Positions 21,861 through 33,020 are shown, counted from the stretch's first letter. The stretch: DNA of 64,000 bases from Isoetes taiwanensis (GCA_021234155.1 JAJEKV010000003.1:13261819-13325818); one strand, 5' to 3'. Numbers and translations: made by a program. The notes: generated by a model from the letters alone, not told the origin.

Positions 21861-22983
21861 TCTCGAATTTGTGTTTTCTTAATTTGTTCCAATTCGATTT
21901 GCAGTTGTTTTATGCTGATTTTTCGTAATTCCAGCCACTTACATGAATTGACCAAGTCAAATCCGACCTAGGGACCCATTTCTCGAAGATTTTGGTGGGG
22001 ATTGGAGCTTGGAATGGCAAGGAAGAGGTCGGGTTTGAGGTTGGAACAGTCAAGGAGCATTTCAACCTGCAAGAAGGGGGATTTTAGTTCAGTTTGGGAC
22101 TGTTTTGAAGGATTTTTGTCCTACAATCAAAAAGATTCCTTGAAGTAAGGATGGTGGTTTACCTTCACGTTTTCCTTCCTTTTTTGCTGAAATTCAGTCT
22201 TGGAAGCTCTCTACATAAAGGTTGGTTTCATCCCATAATTTTATATCCTTTGGAGGAGTTTTGGGTGTATTAGGGATCCAAAGAAGCAAGAACTGAGTCT
22301 TGGGATTGATTTGGAGGTATGCAACAGTCCGGATTCATAGAAGGAAGCACCACATTCGAGTTTCAAATAGGTTGGGGCTGCCCACTAATAGAAAATTAGA
22401 AGGGGCCATGTTGTTCTTAAGGAAATCAGGGTTCAGACCTTGAATCAGCCCACTCCGGGTCAAATTTGAAGGCGCTTTTGATAAAAGGGTGCTTGGACCG
22501 ATCAAGCGACCATGTTTGAGTAGCCCAATTGAAAAAATTTCCAAAAAAACAGGGGATTAGTGGGGTTCTGTAGTTCAGGTATAGGATCAGCTCTGTATTC
22601 CATGAAACCACATCATGCAAACACATCATTAAGACTACATCAAGCAAAGGCACTGCAAGAAAGATCTATAAACCATGCTTAGCATTTCTGCATTTTGCAC
22701 ATTCTCAAGTATTTGAAACAAAAGATTTGAAAAGTCTTACGACATTTACCTGCTTAACATACCTTATAGCAGTATATTCTATTAAGCTTTAATATTTCAC
22801 CTCCTGCAAAGTACCTTCCATGTTTTGCTATCTTATAAGGTTTTGGTGTAAGTATGTAATGCATCACGCCTTAAATTCGACGGCCCAGATTGATTTATGC
22901 AACGCGGCATCATCTTGCCCTTTTATTCTAACTTATGTTTTTCCCGCCCACTTTATTGACTCCCGAAATTGACTCGTCAGGCC
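21861..22983. other. Unassigned region
   Basis: No family was recognised on either strand. Minus-strand frames at 22335-22653 are short and overlap. The segment just before the GC-rich element contains CCTTAAATTCGACGGCCCA (22870), which has a direct near-match on the other side of that element (CCTTAAAATTTCGACGACCCA, 24918). Confidence 0.4.
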
Positions 22984-23249
22984 AACCGGGTTCTCCCAAG
23001 CGAACCCCAGAAATTCGCCCAGGCGAACCCGCAATTGACATGGCGGACTGGGCGGGGGCCGTCAAGCCTGCTTGGCGCCTCCTACCGGGTTCGCCCAGGC
23101 GAACCCCGAACCCCAGTTAGTACGGCGGGATGCCCGAGAGAATGGCAGGGCGTGTAAGGAAAACAGGCATTTATTGCCTTCTTACCGGGTTCGCTCAGGC
23201 GAACCCTCTAGCACGTCAGGTCAGAATGGGAGGGCCTGCCATTGGCAGG

Positions 23250-23325
23250 GCACTGGACCCCGGAAGGAAGGCATTTTGTGGACCCCCAGAAGGAAGGCGA
23301 ACCCCGGAAGGAAGGCATTTTGTGG
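23250..23325. repeat. Short tandem duplication in the left arm of the foldback element
   Basis: CCCCGGAAGGAAGGCATTTTGTGG occurs twice, about 42 bases apart (near 23257 and 23300), with a GAAGGAAGGCGAACC variant between. Confidence 0.7.
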
Positions 23326-23422
23326 CCAGGCGAGCCCGGCATGCCTGGCATATTACCTCGCACGCCCTCTACCGGGGCGAACAGGTGGGAAGGCCATGTC
23401 CCATATTGCGGACTGAATCGAC

Positions 23423-24169
23423 TTGCCCCCCCCCTCCCCCGCCCGGACGGCGGTGGAACTTCGTCATCCGTTTACTGCAATGCACTCTCCTCCGGCGAAG
23501 GAGGGATCGGATGGAGTGTGGACCACGCCGATTGAAAAAACTAGTGGCGAAGATGGACGCACCATAACACGGGTGAGACTCCGGTATCTGAGGAGCTCAT
23601 CTAGCGGCTCTCTGCCGCTACGTGGGCAAATGGCGCCAACCTCGTGCAATGGCCCGGTCATTGAGAAGAGCATGTGCGATCCGATCTTTGGTAGAACCCA
23701 CGTGGCACTAGCTCGACTCGATGCTACCTTCATGAAAAGGTCGCATCCTCTCACGCGCTCCACTTTATCTTTGTGTCGCGGCCTCATGCAACATAGCGTC
23801 GGTCCCTCTGGAAAAGCCTCGGGGCGCCTCGAGGGGGTTAGGACATCTTTGCGGGCGCATTCTTTCGTGGCGCCTTGTTTCCTCGCATCTCAGAAATGCG
23901 GCGTGGCCTCCGGCATTCTTGCGGCTTTGGCGGGATCTTCGGCGTCGGCGCCCTCTCACACTTTCGGACGGCACTCGCATGCGCAATTCGGTGTCGCGGG
24001 CCGTGGCGGAATAATGCGTCGGTGGGCCACCAAAGATCTGCGTGATGGCTCTGATGGTGGCCCCAAGCTCCATCACGCGTCAAACTCGGAAATCCAGGGT
24101 CATGGTGTATCTTGTCGACGAAGTAAGTACACCCAGGTGCAGTGCAAATCCACCTCTGGGCAACGGTAG
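23423..24169 (+). other. 248-codon open frame inside the foldback element, unrecognised
   Basis: This is the longest open frame of the element. It is rich in Ser, Arg, Gly and His and has no motif I recognise. Overlapping open frames of 103-107 codons exist on the minus strand (23464-23787 and 23765-24076), as expected for GC-rich DNA with few stops. I doubt that it is a gene, but a captured host-gene fragment is possible. Confidence 0.25.
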
Positions 24170-24870
24170 GGGCCTAACCGCTTTCAGCAGAGGTCACCCT
24201 TCTTACGAGGCACCAAGTGCGGGTGGTATTCCCCGCAACAAAACAAATCACGGTAAACAAAGCACACTCAGCCGGACTTAGCGGATAAAGGCGGTCGAGT
24301 TGGCGCATTTCATTCGATCACGATCTTCACCGTCGTCCAGGATGGAGAACGCCGCTCTCCAGGCCAAACGGTAGGGGACGCTCATCCATGCCGACTGGCG
24401 GGACTGCCTCTGAGTAAGACATGGTCGCTCAAGGAAAAATGGAGTAGGAAGGCGGTGAAGGAAAGCGGTACTTTCGGACCTTTGCTTCATTATTTACTTT
24501 CGAGCTAGGGAAGGCGTGAGTGGAGGATTCGTCTGGGCGAACCCGGCAGGACCACAATAAATGCCTGCCTCCCATTCTGACCTGACGTGCCACAGGGCAC
24601 GCCCTCCCATTCGGGCGGCGTGCGGAGGGTTGCGCTGGCGAACCCCGATGAAAAGGCAATAAATGCATGTTTTCCTTGCGCCCTTGCCATTCTCTCCCCG
24701 AGGCGGCCGTAGGTAGCCCGGTTCCGGGGGTTGGTTCGCTGGCTTAACCTAGTAGGGCGCCATGCGGGCTTGGCAGCGGCCCGCCACGTCAATTGGGTTC
24801 GCCTGGGGTGAACGCTGACGGAGGGTTGGGCTTAATTTTTGGGTTCGTTTGGGAGAACCGTCGAACGGTT

Positions 24871-25767
24871 TCCGGAGCCGATCGAAGCACCGTCTTTTTC
24901 CCGTGTGGTCAATGCAGCCTTAAAATTTCGACGACCCATGACCAGTCGATTAAGCAGGGCTTGTACCCTGTAGGTGATGAAGCAGATCTTGGCATTCTTG
25001 ATCCAGGGGATTGCTTGGCCTGTCGGAGGAATTTGAGAAGCATCAGATCAGATCGAGTCCCAACCAGAGACCTTGTAATCAGGTACTATGCAGTCAGGTG
25101 CATTCGAACAAAAACAATGCAAATACAACAACAATTCTAGCATTATACCACGACATCACACAGTGGGCGTCATCATAGTGTCATCAAAGAAACGTCACAG
25201 AACAAGGACGAATCAGAATCAATTTGGTGTGTTTGGTGTGCTATCTTTATTGCAGCAGACCTGGAGTATGGGCCAGATTCCACTAGCTGTCAATGGCATA
25301 AAAAATCCTGGCCCAAGCTTCCACGATCAGCAATTTTCTTAGCTCCATGCCATTGCAGCAGACCGAAGCTACTCGCACCAACAGGTAGCTAGTTCTAGAA
25401 TAACATTATTTTTATATCGAATTTCTCATATAAGATCTTTAAGATATGCAAGCATTTGTGTTGTGTGAATATGGTTATATTTGGTGTTTGAAAGATGCAT
25501 AGTCATTGCGTTGTGTGAATGTGATTATATTTGGAATTTGAAAGATGCATAGTCATTGTGTAGCAGAGTTTTGGGACTGAACCAAATTTATAAAACTTTG
25601 TATTTGCTTTAAACTTTTTAGTTGCTCTAGAAAAGAAGAAGAAGCAAGTGCTACTAAATGTAAGGAGACCCCATCTTCTGAAATGAAAGAGAAACTTGAA
25701 ATAATAGAGCGTTAAATTGGAAAGAAAGAGAGATTAGGATATTCATTCTCAAGCAATGTAGAATTCA
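24871..25767. other. Unassigned region with a 50 bp tandem duplication
   Basis: No gene was recognised. Two 50 bp units at 25461-25560 begin TTGTGTGAAT and contain TTATATTTGG and GAAAGATGCATAGTCATTG. A plus-strand frame of 115 codons (24793-25140) starts in the foldback arm and has no recognisable domain. Confidence 0.45.
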
Positions 25768-26330
25768 AAGTCATGGTCATATGCCTCATAAGTCATATAT
25801 ATGTCTTTGTACTGCCATATATGAGATATGTCACATGGTATAAGTAATGTCTTATAGCATATGTCTCATAAGTCTTATATATGTTTTCGTAATGCCATAT
25901 ATAAGATATGTCACATGGCATAGGTAATATCATATAGCATATATGTCTCATAAATCATATACGTCATATGGTACATATAATGTCATAGAGCATATTCTCA
26001 TATGTCATAACTTGGATATATGTCAGATACCATGCTTATGTATGAGATATATTATATGATATATCGAATATCATATAATGTCATATAGCATATATTTATC
26101 TATGAGATATGTCACGTGGTCCATATGGCATATGTCTCATAAGCTATAACACAAATATATGTCACATGGCATACGTCTCATATGTGATAAGTTAGATATA
26201 TGTCACATAATAATATATATAATAACATATATGACGTATGTCTAATATGCCATGAATCAAGTATATTACATGTAAAGTTGAGACGTATGTCACATTATCG
26301 AACTCTTGTGTGTAAAGTGAGTGTCCTTGT
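25768..26330. repeat. AT-rich satellite-like repeat, copy C
   Basis: It matches copy B (20866-21570) unit for unit, including CATATGGCATATGTCTCATAAGC and GAAC-TCTTGTGTGTAAAGTGAG at the right end. Copies B and C then continue into the same hairpin-rich segment. Confidence 0.9.
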
Positions 26331-26545
26331 TTTTATATTACCAGCATTGACGTAGTACTGATATTATTATCAGTGTTGGTGCTGATAAGTAGCTATTAGT
26401 GGGTTCTGGCCTCGATTACATTCCACCCATATAAGTTCTATAAGGCGGTTATCGGTCTTCGCCTCGACTGATAACTAAAAATGCATGGCTGACATCGTAT
26501 ATTCGAGGCTAGATATTTGGTCACATAGATAAATCTAGAGAATGA
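26331..26545. repeat. Hairpin-rich segment, second copy (left of LINE insertion)
   Basis: It matches 21571-21790 closely: ACTGATATTATTATCAGT, GGTGCTGATAAGTAGC, AAGGCGGTTATCGGTCTTC. It is cut at AAATCTAGAGAATGA, where the LINE begins. The rest of the unit resumes at about 31587 (GATGAGGCTAAGC). Confidence 0.85.
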
Positions 26546-26624
26546 TTTTTTATTTTTATCGTCCACTGAGACCAATCGGCCTATGCGACCCAGAAGGAGC
26601 GCAGCAAACTTATTATTGTCCGGG

Positions 26625-26672
26625 TTAAAAAACCCCCACCCCGAAGGGTTTTCGAGGGAAAAACCGTGGCAG
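26625..26672 (-). other. LINE 3' end hairpin
   Basis: On the minus strand, AAGGTTTTTCCCTCGAAAACCC is followed by TTCGGGGTGGGGGTTTTTT. Its AAAACCC and GGGTTTT arms can pair, as can AACCCTTCGGGGT. The same element occurs in the other two copies at 47697-47736 and 52789-52830. Such conserved 3' stem-loops serve as template recognition sites for some LINE reverse transcriptases. Confidence 0.6.
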
Positions 26673-26733
26673 TAATAAGAATGCTGTCAAACTATACAAG
26701 TATACATCATCATGAAATAAATGTATATATATG

Positions 26734-29195
26734 TCAAGTGTGTGCCCGAGGACATAGCTGATCTCGCATGTCCATAACCTCCTGAAGGTATGATCCCAGC
26801 ACCCGTATGGATGTTGTGCTCAATGTTACATGTAACGGCTGGCCAGGCCTGACCAACTCAGCATAGCGTGTCCGGATTTGATCATATGATGGGCAACTTT
26901 GAAGGGTATGAGATTCATCCTCAATGACTCCCATTTGGCCAAAGACATTGAGAGCATGTCTGGCGTGGCTCACCAATCCATCGCGCGTCTCAATTGAAGA
27001 TGATGTGCCCATATCTGAATGGAGGCAATGAGTGCTGCGCCTTTTCATGGGCAATTGGGTGCGCGGTAGCATTGCGAGGCCTTGTTCAATGTGGGATTTA
27101 TGTGGTATTTGGTAGTGTCTTTGTCTTAACATGTTCAAGGGCATTGGCATCCCAAAGCTTGCTCAAGCGTCAAGATATTGCCTCAAGCTATGGCGATCTG
27201 CCTCTATTTGCACATGTATGCACCTGTGCTCTTGCACATTCCATCTAGCCAACCATTGAGCTCTCTTTTCCCTCTAGCAGGCCTTGAGGCGTTGCGGCCC
27301 CATTGCCATGATATAAGCTAGTTTAGGGAGACGAGCATCGCCCATATTGACCATCTTCTGAAAATAGACAATGTGGCGATCAAGGGCCGCCCTCTGAAGA
27401 GGCAAGAATCTTGTCTCTTGCAGTAGAATTTGATATGGGACTGTGGACTTCACCCCTAGTGCTCGTACTAAGAAGGCTTTCTGCACCTGCTCCAAGTCAT
27501 TCCAAGTAGCGAGGGATATTATTGGGCCCCATACTTCAACCCCGTATAAAAGGACAGGCTCCACTAAGACCTTGAACGGGTGTGACTAATGGGCCCAATC
27601 ATACAACTCCGCTCTATGACTATTGTTTTGCATTGCATATAGTGCCTTCCGGCCGTAGTCACTCGTAGTCGTATGGATGTGTGTCGATTGCATAGTAGAA
27701 GGAAACTCCACTCCCAAATATTTGTATGTGGATGCTACTTCCACATTCTACGCCCTCGATAATCGAAGGAGGGATCCTCGGTGACGTGAAGATGATATGA
27801 AAACCACCTTAGTCTTGGCGGGTTGACGCGCATATGTCCTTAAACTTGAGAATGTGTCCGGGGCATCGAGATGTCGTTGCATGTCTGGCGGTGTGTAAGC
27901 TAGGAGGTCCACATCATCGGCATATATTAGCTGTCGATGATCACGGTAGAGGAGGTGAGCTCCATCGCCCCCATTATCGATAAGCCAACTATCAATTGAT
28001 CAATGTAAAGCCCAAACAATGTGGGGGAGAGAGGGCATCCACGGCGAACCCCGATACTACTATCAAATGGTTGGCTTGTAAACTTCAACCAGGCAGAGCA
28101 TCTTTCATATAGCACGTACATTGCATTACGCAAATCTATAGAACCCCGCCTATTGCAATCGGCCCATAGTTTTTCCCGAGGCACGGTGTTAAGCGCCGCC
28201 GAAAATCCACAAAGCAACAATATAGATCCCGATGGCGGTTCCGCTATCTTCAACCGAGTTATAGCGTGAAGATGTGGTCAATGGTTGAGTCTTAGGGTTC
28301 GAATCTGCTGGGTGAGGGCCCACACCTCGCGCCTCTGCCCGGCCCGTCAGCCGCTTTCGAGAATCCCGCCAGCGGTTTTGCAAACACCGAACCCGACCAT
28401 GATTGTTGGGTAATTAGGCAAGGCGTGTGGGTCACCGCCTTATAGATGCAAACAACTCGCTATTGGTCCACCAAACCGAAGCCCTTCTGTAATGCCTTGT
28501 TGAACAAGGCGGTTAGCACCGGTATTATGGACGGCCCCGCCCACTTAAGCAATTACGCGCATACCATCCGGTCCGTGGCTTTCCCATTGGCAAGACGCCG
28601 TAAGCCTTGTTCCACGTCAGAATCGTGATTTCCGCCACCGGACCTTCTTGCGAGAAGCTTATTTGCATGTGCACCCGAGGTCATTATAGCCGTTGCAAAG
28701 TATTGCCTCCACTGCTCGGGAGTGATATTCCCTGTGGGTTGTACTAGCTTTCTAAGAACCCTTCGCCAGAAGGTTCTGGGGTGACGTTCCAGGAGGTAAA
28801 ACAATTCCCTTTGATGCACTGCAATGTACACGGCTTTCTTAGCTTTAAGGAAGGCGATCATCTGTCTTGACCGCATGTGGGCGTAAAGCGGGTGCGTGAC
28901 TTGGCCGAACCCGGCGTTTGTGTTCCTTGCACTCTGCATCAAACCATTGATTACGTAAGGGTCGGTTGTGTTCTTGGAGGCCATGGCGGTGGCTTATCCC
29001 CAAAGCGACTCTCCGCCTTGATCCTAAGCACATCGGTCCGGTAGGCACATGCTGTTGCTCTAATGTAGGATATTGCAAAATTTTTGTCAGGTCATCTATA
29101 AGCATCTGGGCATAAGCCCCGACATGTTCATAATCCAATCGCAGCTGAGGCATGTGAGGAGTTGTTGCAGGGGTTAGCACAACCTTTGTCAAGCC
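26734..29195 (-). pseudogene. LINE ORF2 reverse transcriptase and C-terminal region
   Basis: The frame 28984-28553 has the pre-RT region (FWRRVLRKLVQPTGNITPEQW). Frame 28253-27927 has the palm with CGFSAALNTVPREKLW (the family FADF-like A motif with its Asp lost) and GVRRGCPLSPTLFGLYIDQL (motif B). The FADD-like box is barely readable near 27920. Frame 27564-27274 gives VQKAFLVRALGVKSTVPYQ and 27150-26734 the C-terminus. There GVIEDESHTLQSCP recalls a CCHC zinc motif with its first Cys pair lost. GSYLQEVMDMRDQLCP ends the protein, as in the two other copies. Confidence 0.8.
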
Positions 29196-29399
29196 AACTT
29201 CAAGTAAAGTGGTAAGTGGTGCAGTGACCTCTTCATCCCTATTAGTTGTTCCCCACGGAAGTGCTTGACAACATGCATATCCTACTCAGGCACCAGTACA
29301 TAGTTCACCACACTAGATCTTCCCCACGGTTTTCACGTCTACAAAGTGCTCTGGGTGGGCCGGCCATTGTGCCGAGTCCATTGCAGATTACCAGTCAAA

Positions 29400-29984
29400 G
29401 ATACCCGAGCAAAAGCAATTGTCTACCATAACGCATGACGATTGTCATCCGATGTCCGGTGGCCAAGCTCCATACCGTAGACGCAGCGGCTGCAATATAT
29501 CGTCAGTCAAGGGATCAAATCTCATGGGTTGTTCTACCCCGGTGCATGCATTGAAGTCTCCGAGGAGTATGACACTACCCAACTGCTTATGCTGCTCTAT
29601 GTCATCATATAGATCGACATAGGGGTCCAGCCTATCCACATCCAGAGTGGGTGTGATAGAAGTTGCTACGCATGTGGAAAGTAGCGAGGCTACCACAAAG
29701 AGGGCATTCTGCGGTTTTACTGCACACGCGGTCCACAAACCCGTTGTGCTTTGTGCGTCTTGAACAAGGAGAGCGTGCCAAAGGCCGTTCGGTAGTAGCA
29801 GGCAACCCCCCCCATGCCCCCGCTTTCCTGTGCAATCATTGAAGATTGAGTAGCGCTGGTATCCTGGCAAGTCGGGTATCCTCTCCCATGTTTCCATGAG
29901 GAAGATGAGATCCATGTCTGCGGCAACTGAGTTGAGACTATCTCCCTTCTACCATGGGGACCTTCGACAATTCCAGGAGACCAT
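29400..29984 (-). pseudogene. LINE ORF2 endonuclease domain
   Basis: ORF2 starts near 29984 with MVSWNCR, endonuclease motif I. After a short broken stretch the frame 29915-29445 carries DLIFLMETW (catalytic Glu) and the LLGDFNAC motif (catalytic Asp and Asn) near its centre. This is an APE-type endonuclease that nicks target DNA for target-primed reverse transcription. The segment between the start and DLIF contains a stop. Confidence 0.8.
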
Positions 29985-30027
29985 GCGGAGGCACAATTCC
30001 TATTTGTTGGCGGTGGCGGGTGGGGAT

Positions 30028-31390
30028 TCAAATGGCGAGCGAAGAAGGGGGATGGCGCGAAGTGGAAGCAGCATGAGATGTGCAAGCAACAAAAGGTGAG
30101 GCAACTTGAGCAGGGCGTGCGGCTGTAACAGGCAAAGCAGTGGTCTGGCCAGGGGCTACTGGAGGGTTAGCAGGATTCGTAGCAGCATTTGGCGACCTGA
30201 AAATTTGCATCTTGCCCCGAATCAGTCTTGCAGCTCCTCCCTGGCTGCGAATGCTTTTAACTTTGGCCAACTCGTGCATGCGGTCTTCTTGTTGGGTCGG
30301 GGTCAGGTCCCGGTCCACATACAGGGCAGTTCCCTTTAGCTGCCAACTCTGGCGCAAGATGGCTACTTTCACTTGCGCATCTCGTACTGTGAACGTGATT
30401 ACCCGCGGGCGGTCTGGGCGCTAGATGCCATGGCGTCTCGCCCTAATAATGTGTACTGGCATGGGGGATGTCATTCGAGCAAGAATCAACATTTGGAGCC
30501 AGTTAATGAGGTCCTCCCCTGCCTCTTCTGTCAGGCCACGTACCATCACATTGTGGCTTCTCCGCCTCAGCTCCTGGAGCTCTCTGATTGTTGGGTCAAT
30601 CCTGCCCGGCACAACAGAAGTTTTTTGCTGTCGGCAGGGCATAGGATGTGGCTTATGTTGAGGCAGGGGTGGCATGGAGCGGCTTGGGGATGCAGTAGTA
30701 GACGGCCTTGGCTGATGCCTTACTGACTCTTGGGCAGGTGGGACTGCCAAGGCAGGTATAGTGGTCTCTCCTTCCTGAAGTCGGGAGCTTAACTCCTGCT
30801 GAAATTGTTGTTGCCTTGTCAATTCACGCATGCACCACTGCAATTGCTCATGAGCCTCTGCATTGAGGCCTTTGCCTTGTTCAGCGATGGCTGCCTCAGC
30901 TCCTGCACCTTCCGATCTTGAGCTGCGGAGCTATGCTCCAGTTTCGGCAAGCGAGAGTCCAGCATAGGGTTCATTGCAGATGAGGCCACTTCTTGTGTCT
31001 GGACCCTAGTTTGAAGGGCTCTCAATTGTGACTGGCTCTCTTCAAAAGCGACCTGGACTTTTCGCATCACAGTAGCAGCCTCCTCAGCCTCTGATCGAAG
31101 GCGGGAGATGGTTGCCATTGTCTCTTGCTCAACACGTTGCTTGTCCTATGTCATGGTTTCAATGGCGATGTACAAGGAATCCATGCGGGCCTGCATGTCA
31201 GCAAGACTATTCTTGTCCTTTTTTTTAGAGTGCACTAGGCAAAGGCCATCTTCCAGGTGCTGTATGCGGGTCTCCATGCTAGAAACACGTTGTTTTTCAG
31301 TAGCCAGCTGCCTCTTGAGCAATTTGGGTGCGGAGGCCTGCATTTCCTCTGCCAAGCAAGCAATTCGAGCTCTGTTGCCCTCTGCCATTG
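30028..31390 (-). pseudogene. LINE ORF1: coiled-coil RNA-binding protein, broken
   Basis: From 31388 the frame gives a ~150-residue heptad-rich helix (ACLAEEMQASAPKLLKRQLA, ETMATISRLRSEAEEAATVM), with one stop near 31146. A Pro/Gln-rich stretch follows, then an RRM-like core with NVMVRGLTEEAGEDLINWL at about 30560-30500. The end has LKGTALYVDRDLTPTQQ, close to the C-terminal domain of L1 ORF1p (Transposase_22 type). The order coiled coil, RRM, C-terminal domain is that of animal-type L1 ORF1. The better-known plant L1 ORF1 is of the DUF4283/zinc-knuckle type. Shifts occur near 30820 and 30400. Confidence 0.7.
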
Positions 31391-31586
31391 CTTGAACCTG
31401 TTTCCAGTGCTCCTCAATTGCCTGGTTTGGTGGTGGTGAAGCACGGATATGGCTTGCCGCTAGGCTAGAGTATCTGTCATATGCCTGCCGAGCTATGCTT
31501 GTTACACGAGACTTTGCCCGCGCTTCTCTTTTCAGTGTGAACCTGTCAATTTTGCCAATGTCATCTGGCCTGCGATTGGGGATGAG

Positions 31587-31655
31587 ATGAGGCTAAGCGC
31601 TTGGGCGCTTGAAGTGCTATGAAGGGCGGGCCCTTCATAGCACTTCATAGGCACA
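31587..31655. repeat. Continuation of the hairpin-rich unit with a near-perfect palindrome
   Basis: GATGAGGCTAAGCGCTTGGGCGCTTGAAGTGC resumes the unit interrupted at 26545 (compare 21796; each shared block is short). The bases 31611-31627 (GAAGTGCTATGAAGGGC) are the exact reverse complement of 31630-31646, separated by GG. The copy at 21820 has only a partial version. Confidence 0.85.
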
Positions 31656-31914
31656 AGCCATTATTAGGAGTAAAGTTGGAGCTGCCATAAAACTCAAGAT
31701 GAGAGGTATGAGTCCAATGGCTATGTGGAAATATATGGACAGTCAATATGAAGTCAAAACTTCTTCTCAAATTGATGTGCTAGAGAGACAACTTAGGAAG
31801 CTCAAGTTGCATGAAAAAGAGAGGGACTTCTGAAAGAGGCAAAGGTAGAATTAAAAGTAAAATCCTAGAGGCAGTTTTGCAAGAGGAAGGTCTAACCAAA
31901 GGGAAATGATTTGA

Positions 31915-32175
31915 AAAGGAATAACAAATTCATGATAGATTCAGGAGCTGAGAAGACCGTGACCTATGATCCAAGTTTGCTCAAGGAGTGCAAAAGAAAG
32001 GGAGTTGGACACGTGCAATTAGAAAATGGAGCTTTGCAAAGAATAGAAGACATTGGAGTGCTAGAGCTTTTTTGATTTGATGTGAAAGGCTGTAGAACTT
32101 GGAGAAGTACTTTGTGTACCAATTTTGGTCAGAAATTTAAGTTTTGTTTGCCAATTAGTTGATCTTGGCTATGAG
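31915..32175 (+). pseudogene. Copia element 2 protease
   Basis: KFMIDSGAEKTVTYDPSLLK contains the DSGA active-site motif of the aspartic protease, missing from copia element 1. It is followed in shifted frames by ENGALQRIEDIGV and EVLCVPILVRNLS-like text leading to the pre-integrase region. The frame is interrupted by stops near 32074. Confidence 0.7.
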
Positions 32176-32329
32176 GTCACATTTGGAAAGACTGGCAAGA
32201 GATATAATTGAATATGCATCCATGTACACTTGGCATACTAGAATGTGTCATACAAATACGGCAAATGTGGAGGTTCGCAAAAAAAAAAAAAAATTTGATA
32301 ATAGCCAAAGATGACAATTCTGAAAAAGA

Positions 32330-33020
32330 AGATGTGTGCGGGATGCATTCTTGGCAATCAGACAAAGGTCTATCAAAGGGCTAAAGGCATTCTAGATCTA
32401 GTCCATACAGATCTGTATGACCCCATAAATGTCACAAGCATGACTGGCAGAGATATTTCATGACATCTATAGATGATTTTAACAAACAGACAAAATGTTA
32501 TTTCCAAAAGCTAAGGATCAAGCATATGATGCGTTAGCAGATGTACAACTTAAAACAGAAAGAAAGATAAAATGTATACAATCTGATCGAGGTATTTATT
32601 CAATGAGTTCAAAAATTTCTATGCTAACCATGATATTAGAAGGCAATTGACATGCAGGTTCTCACCTCGGCAAAATGAAGTAGTCGAGAGAAAAAATAGA
32701 ACTCTGCTTGATGCAATAAGGTCAATATTGAAATACTCAGGATTACCAAACTTGTGTGGGGTGAAGCAGTAAAGACTGTTGTATATCTTCGAAACTTGTT
32801 ACCTACCTCGAATACAAATGGTGCTGCTCCAGAAATGTTATGGTCAGGTAAGATACCCTGCTATGATAATTTAAGGGCATATGGTTGTCTTACATTTGCA
32901 CATGTTCCAGAAAAGTTAAGAAAAAAGTTGGATAATAGAGCATATATTACATATCTGGTTGGCTATGATATGAATTCTAAAGCTTATAGAATTTTTGATC
33001 CTGTACAGAGAAAAGTTTGA
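32330..33020 (+). pseudogene. Copia element 2 integrase
   Basis: DLVHTDLYDPI supplies the first catalytic Asp, IQSDRG (about 32580) the second, and NEVVERKNRTLLDA (about 32676) the catalytic Glu. The frame 32754-33020 then carries the C-terminal block LRAYGCLTFAHVPEKLRKKL and YLVGYDMNSKAYRI. All three acidic residues remain, unlike in copia element 1, but shifts separate them. Confidence 0.8.

Larger units (their letters stand above)
22984..24870. mobile_element. GC-rich foldback element with long inverted repeats
   Basis: The left arm (about 22984-23250) and right arm (about 24555-24870) are reverse complements over some 280 bases with indels. Paired blocks include GGTTCTCCCAAGCGAACCC, AATTGACATGGCGG, GAGAATGGCAGGGCG, GGCATTTATTGCC and CACGTCAGGTCAGAATGGGAG. 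The arms also contain the small palindrome GGGTTCGCCCAGGCGAACCC several times. The ~1.3 kb centre is GC rich. Long arms fit a Mutator-like or foldback DNA transposon, but no transposase or clear target duplication is seen. Confidence 0.7.
26546..31586 (-). mobile_element. Near full-length LINE (coiled-coil ORF1 type), minus strand
   Basis: On the minus strand a 5' leader, an ORF1 (about 31390-30028), an ORF2 with endonuclease, reverse transcriptase and C-terminal zinc motif (29984 to about 26740), and a 3' end with a hairpin (26625-26670) and an A-rich tail (TTTTTTATTTTTATCG on the plus strand, 26548) follow in order. It interrupts a repeat whose uninterrupted version lies at 21571-21860, giving both junctions. 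Many shifts and stops make it inactive. Two more members occur at 47547-47830 and 50530-52910. Confidence 0.85.

Noticed and set aside
23464-24083. Minus-strand Arg-rich frames inside the foldback element
   Set aside because: GC-rich DNA has few stop codons, and no motif or codon bias supports coding.
31146-31444. Plus-strand frames opposite LINE ORF1
   Set aside because: They are shadows of the minus-strand coiled-coil frame.
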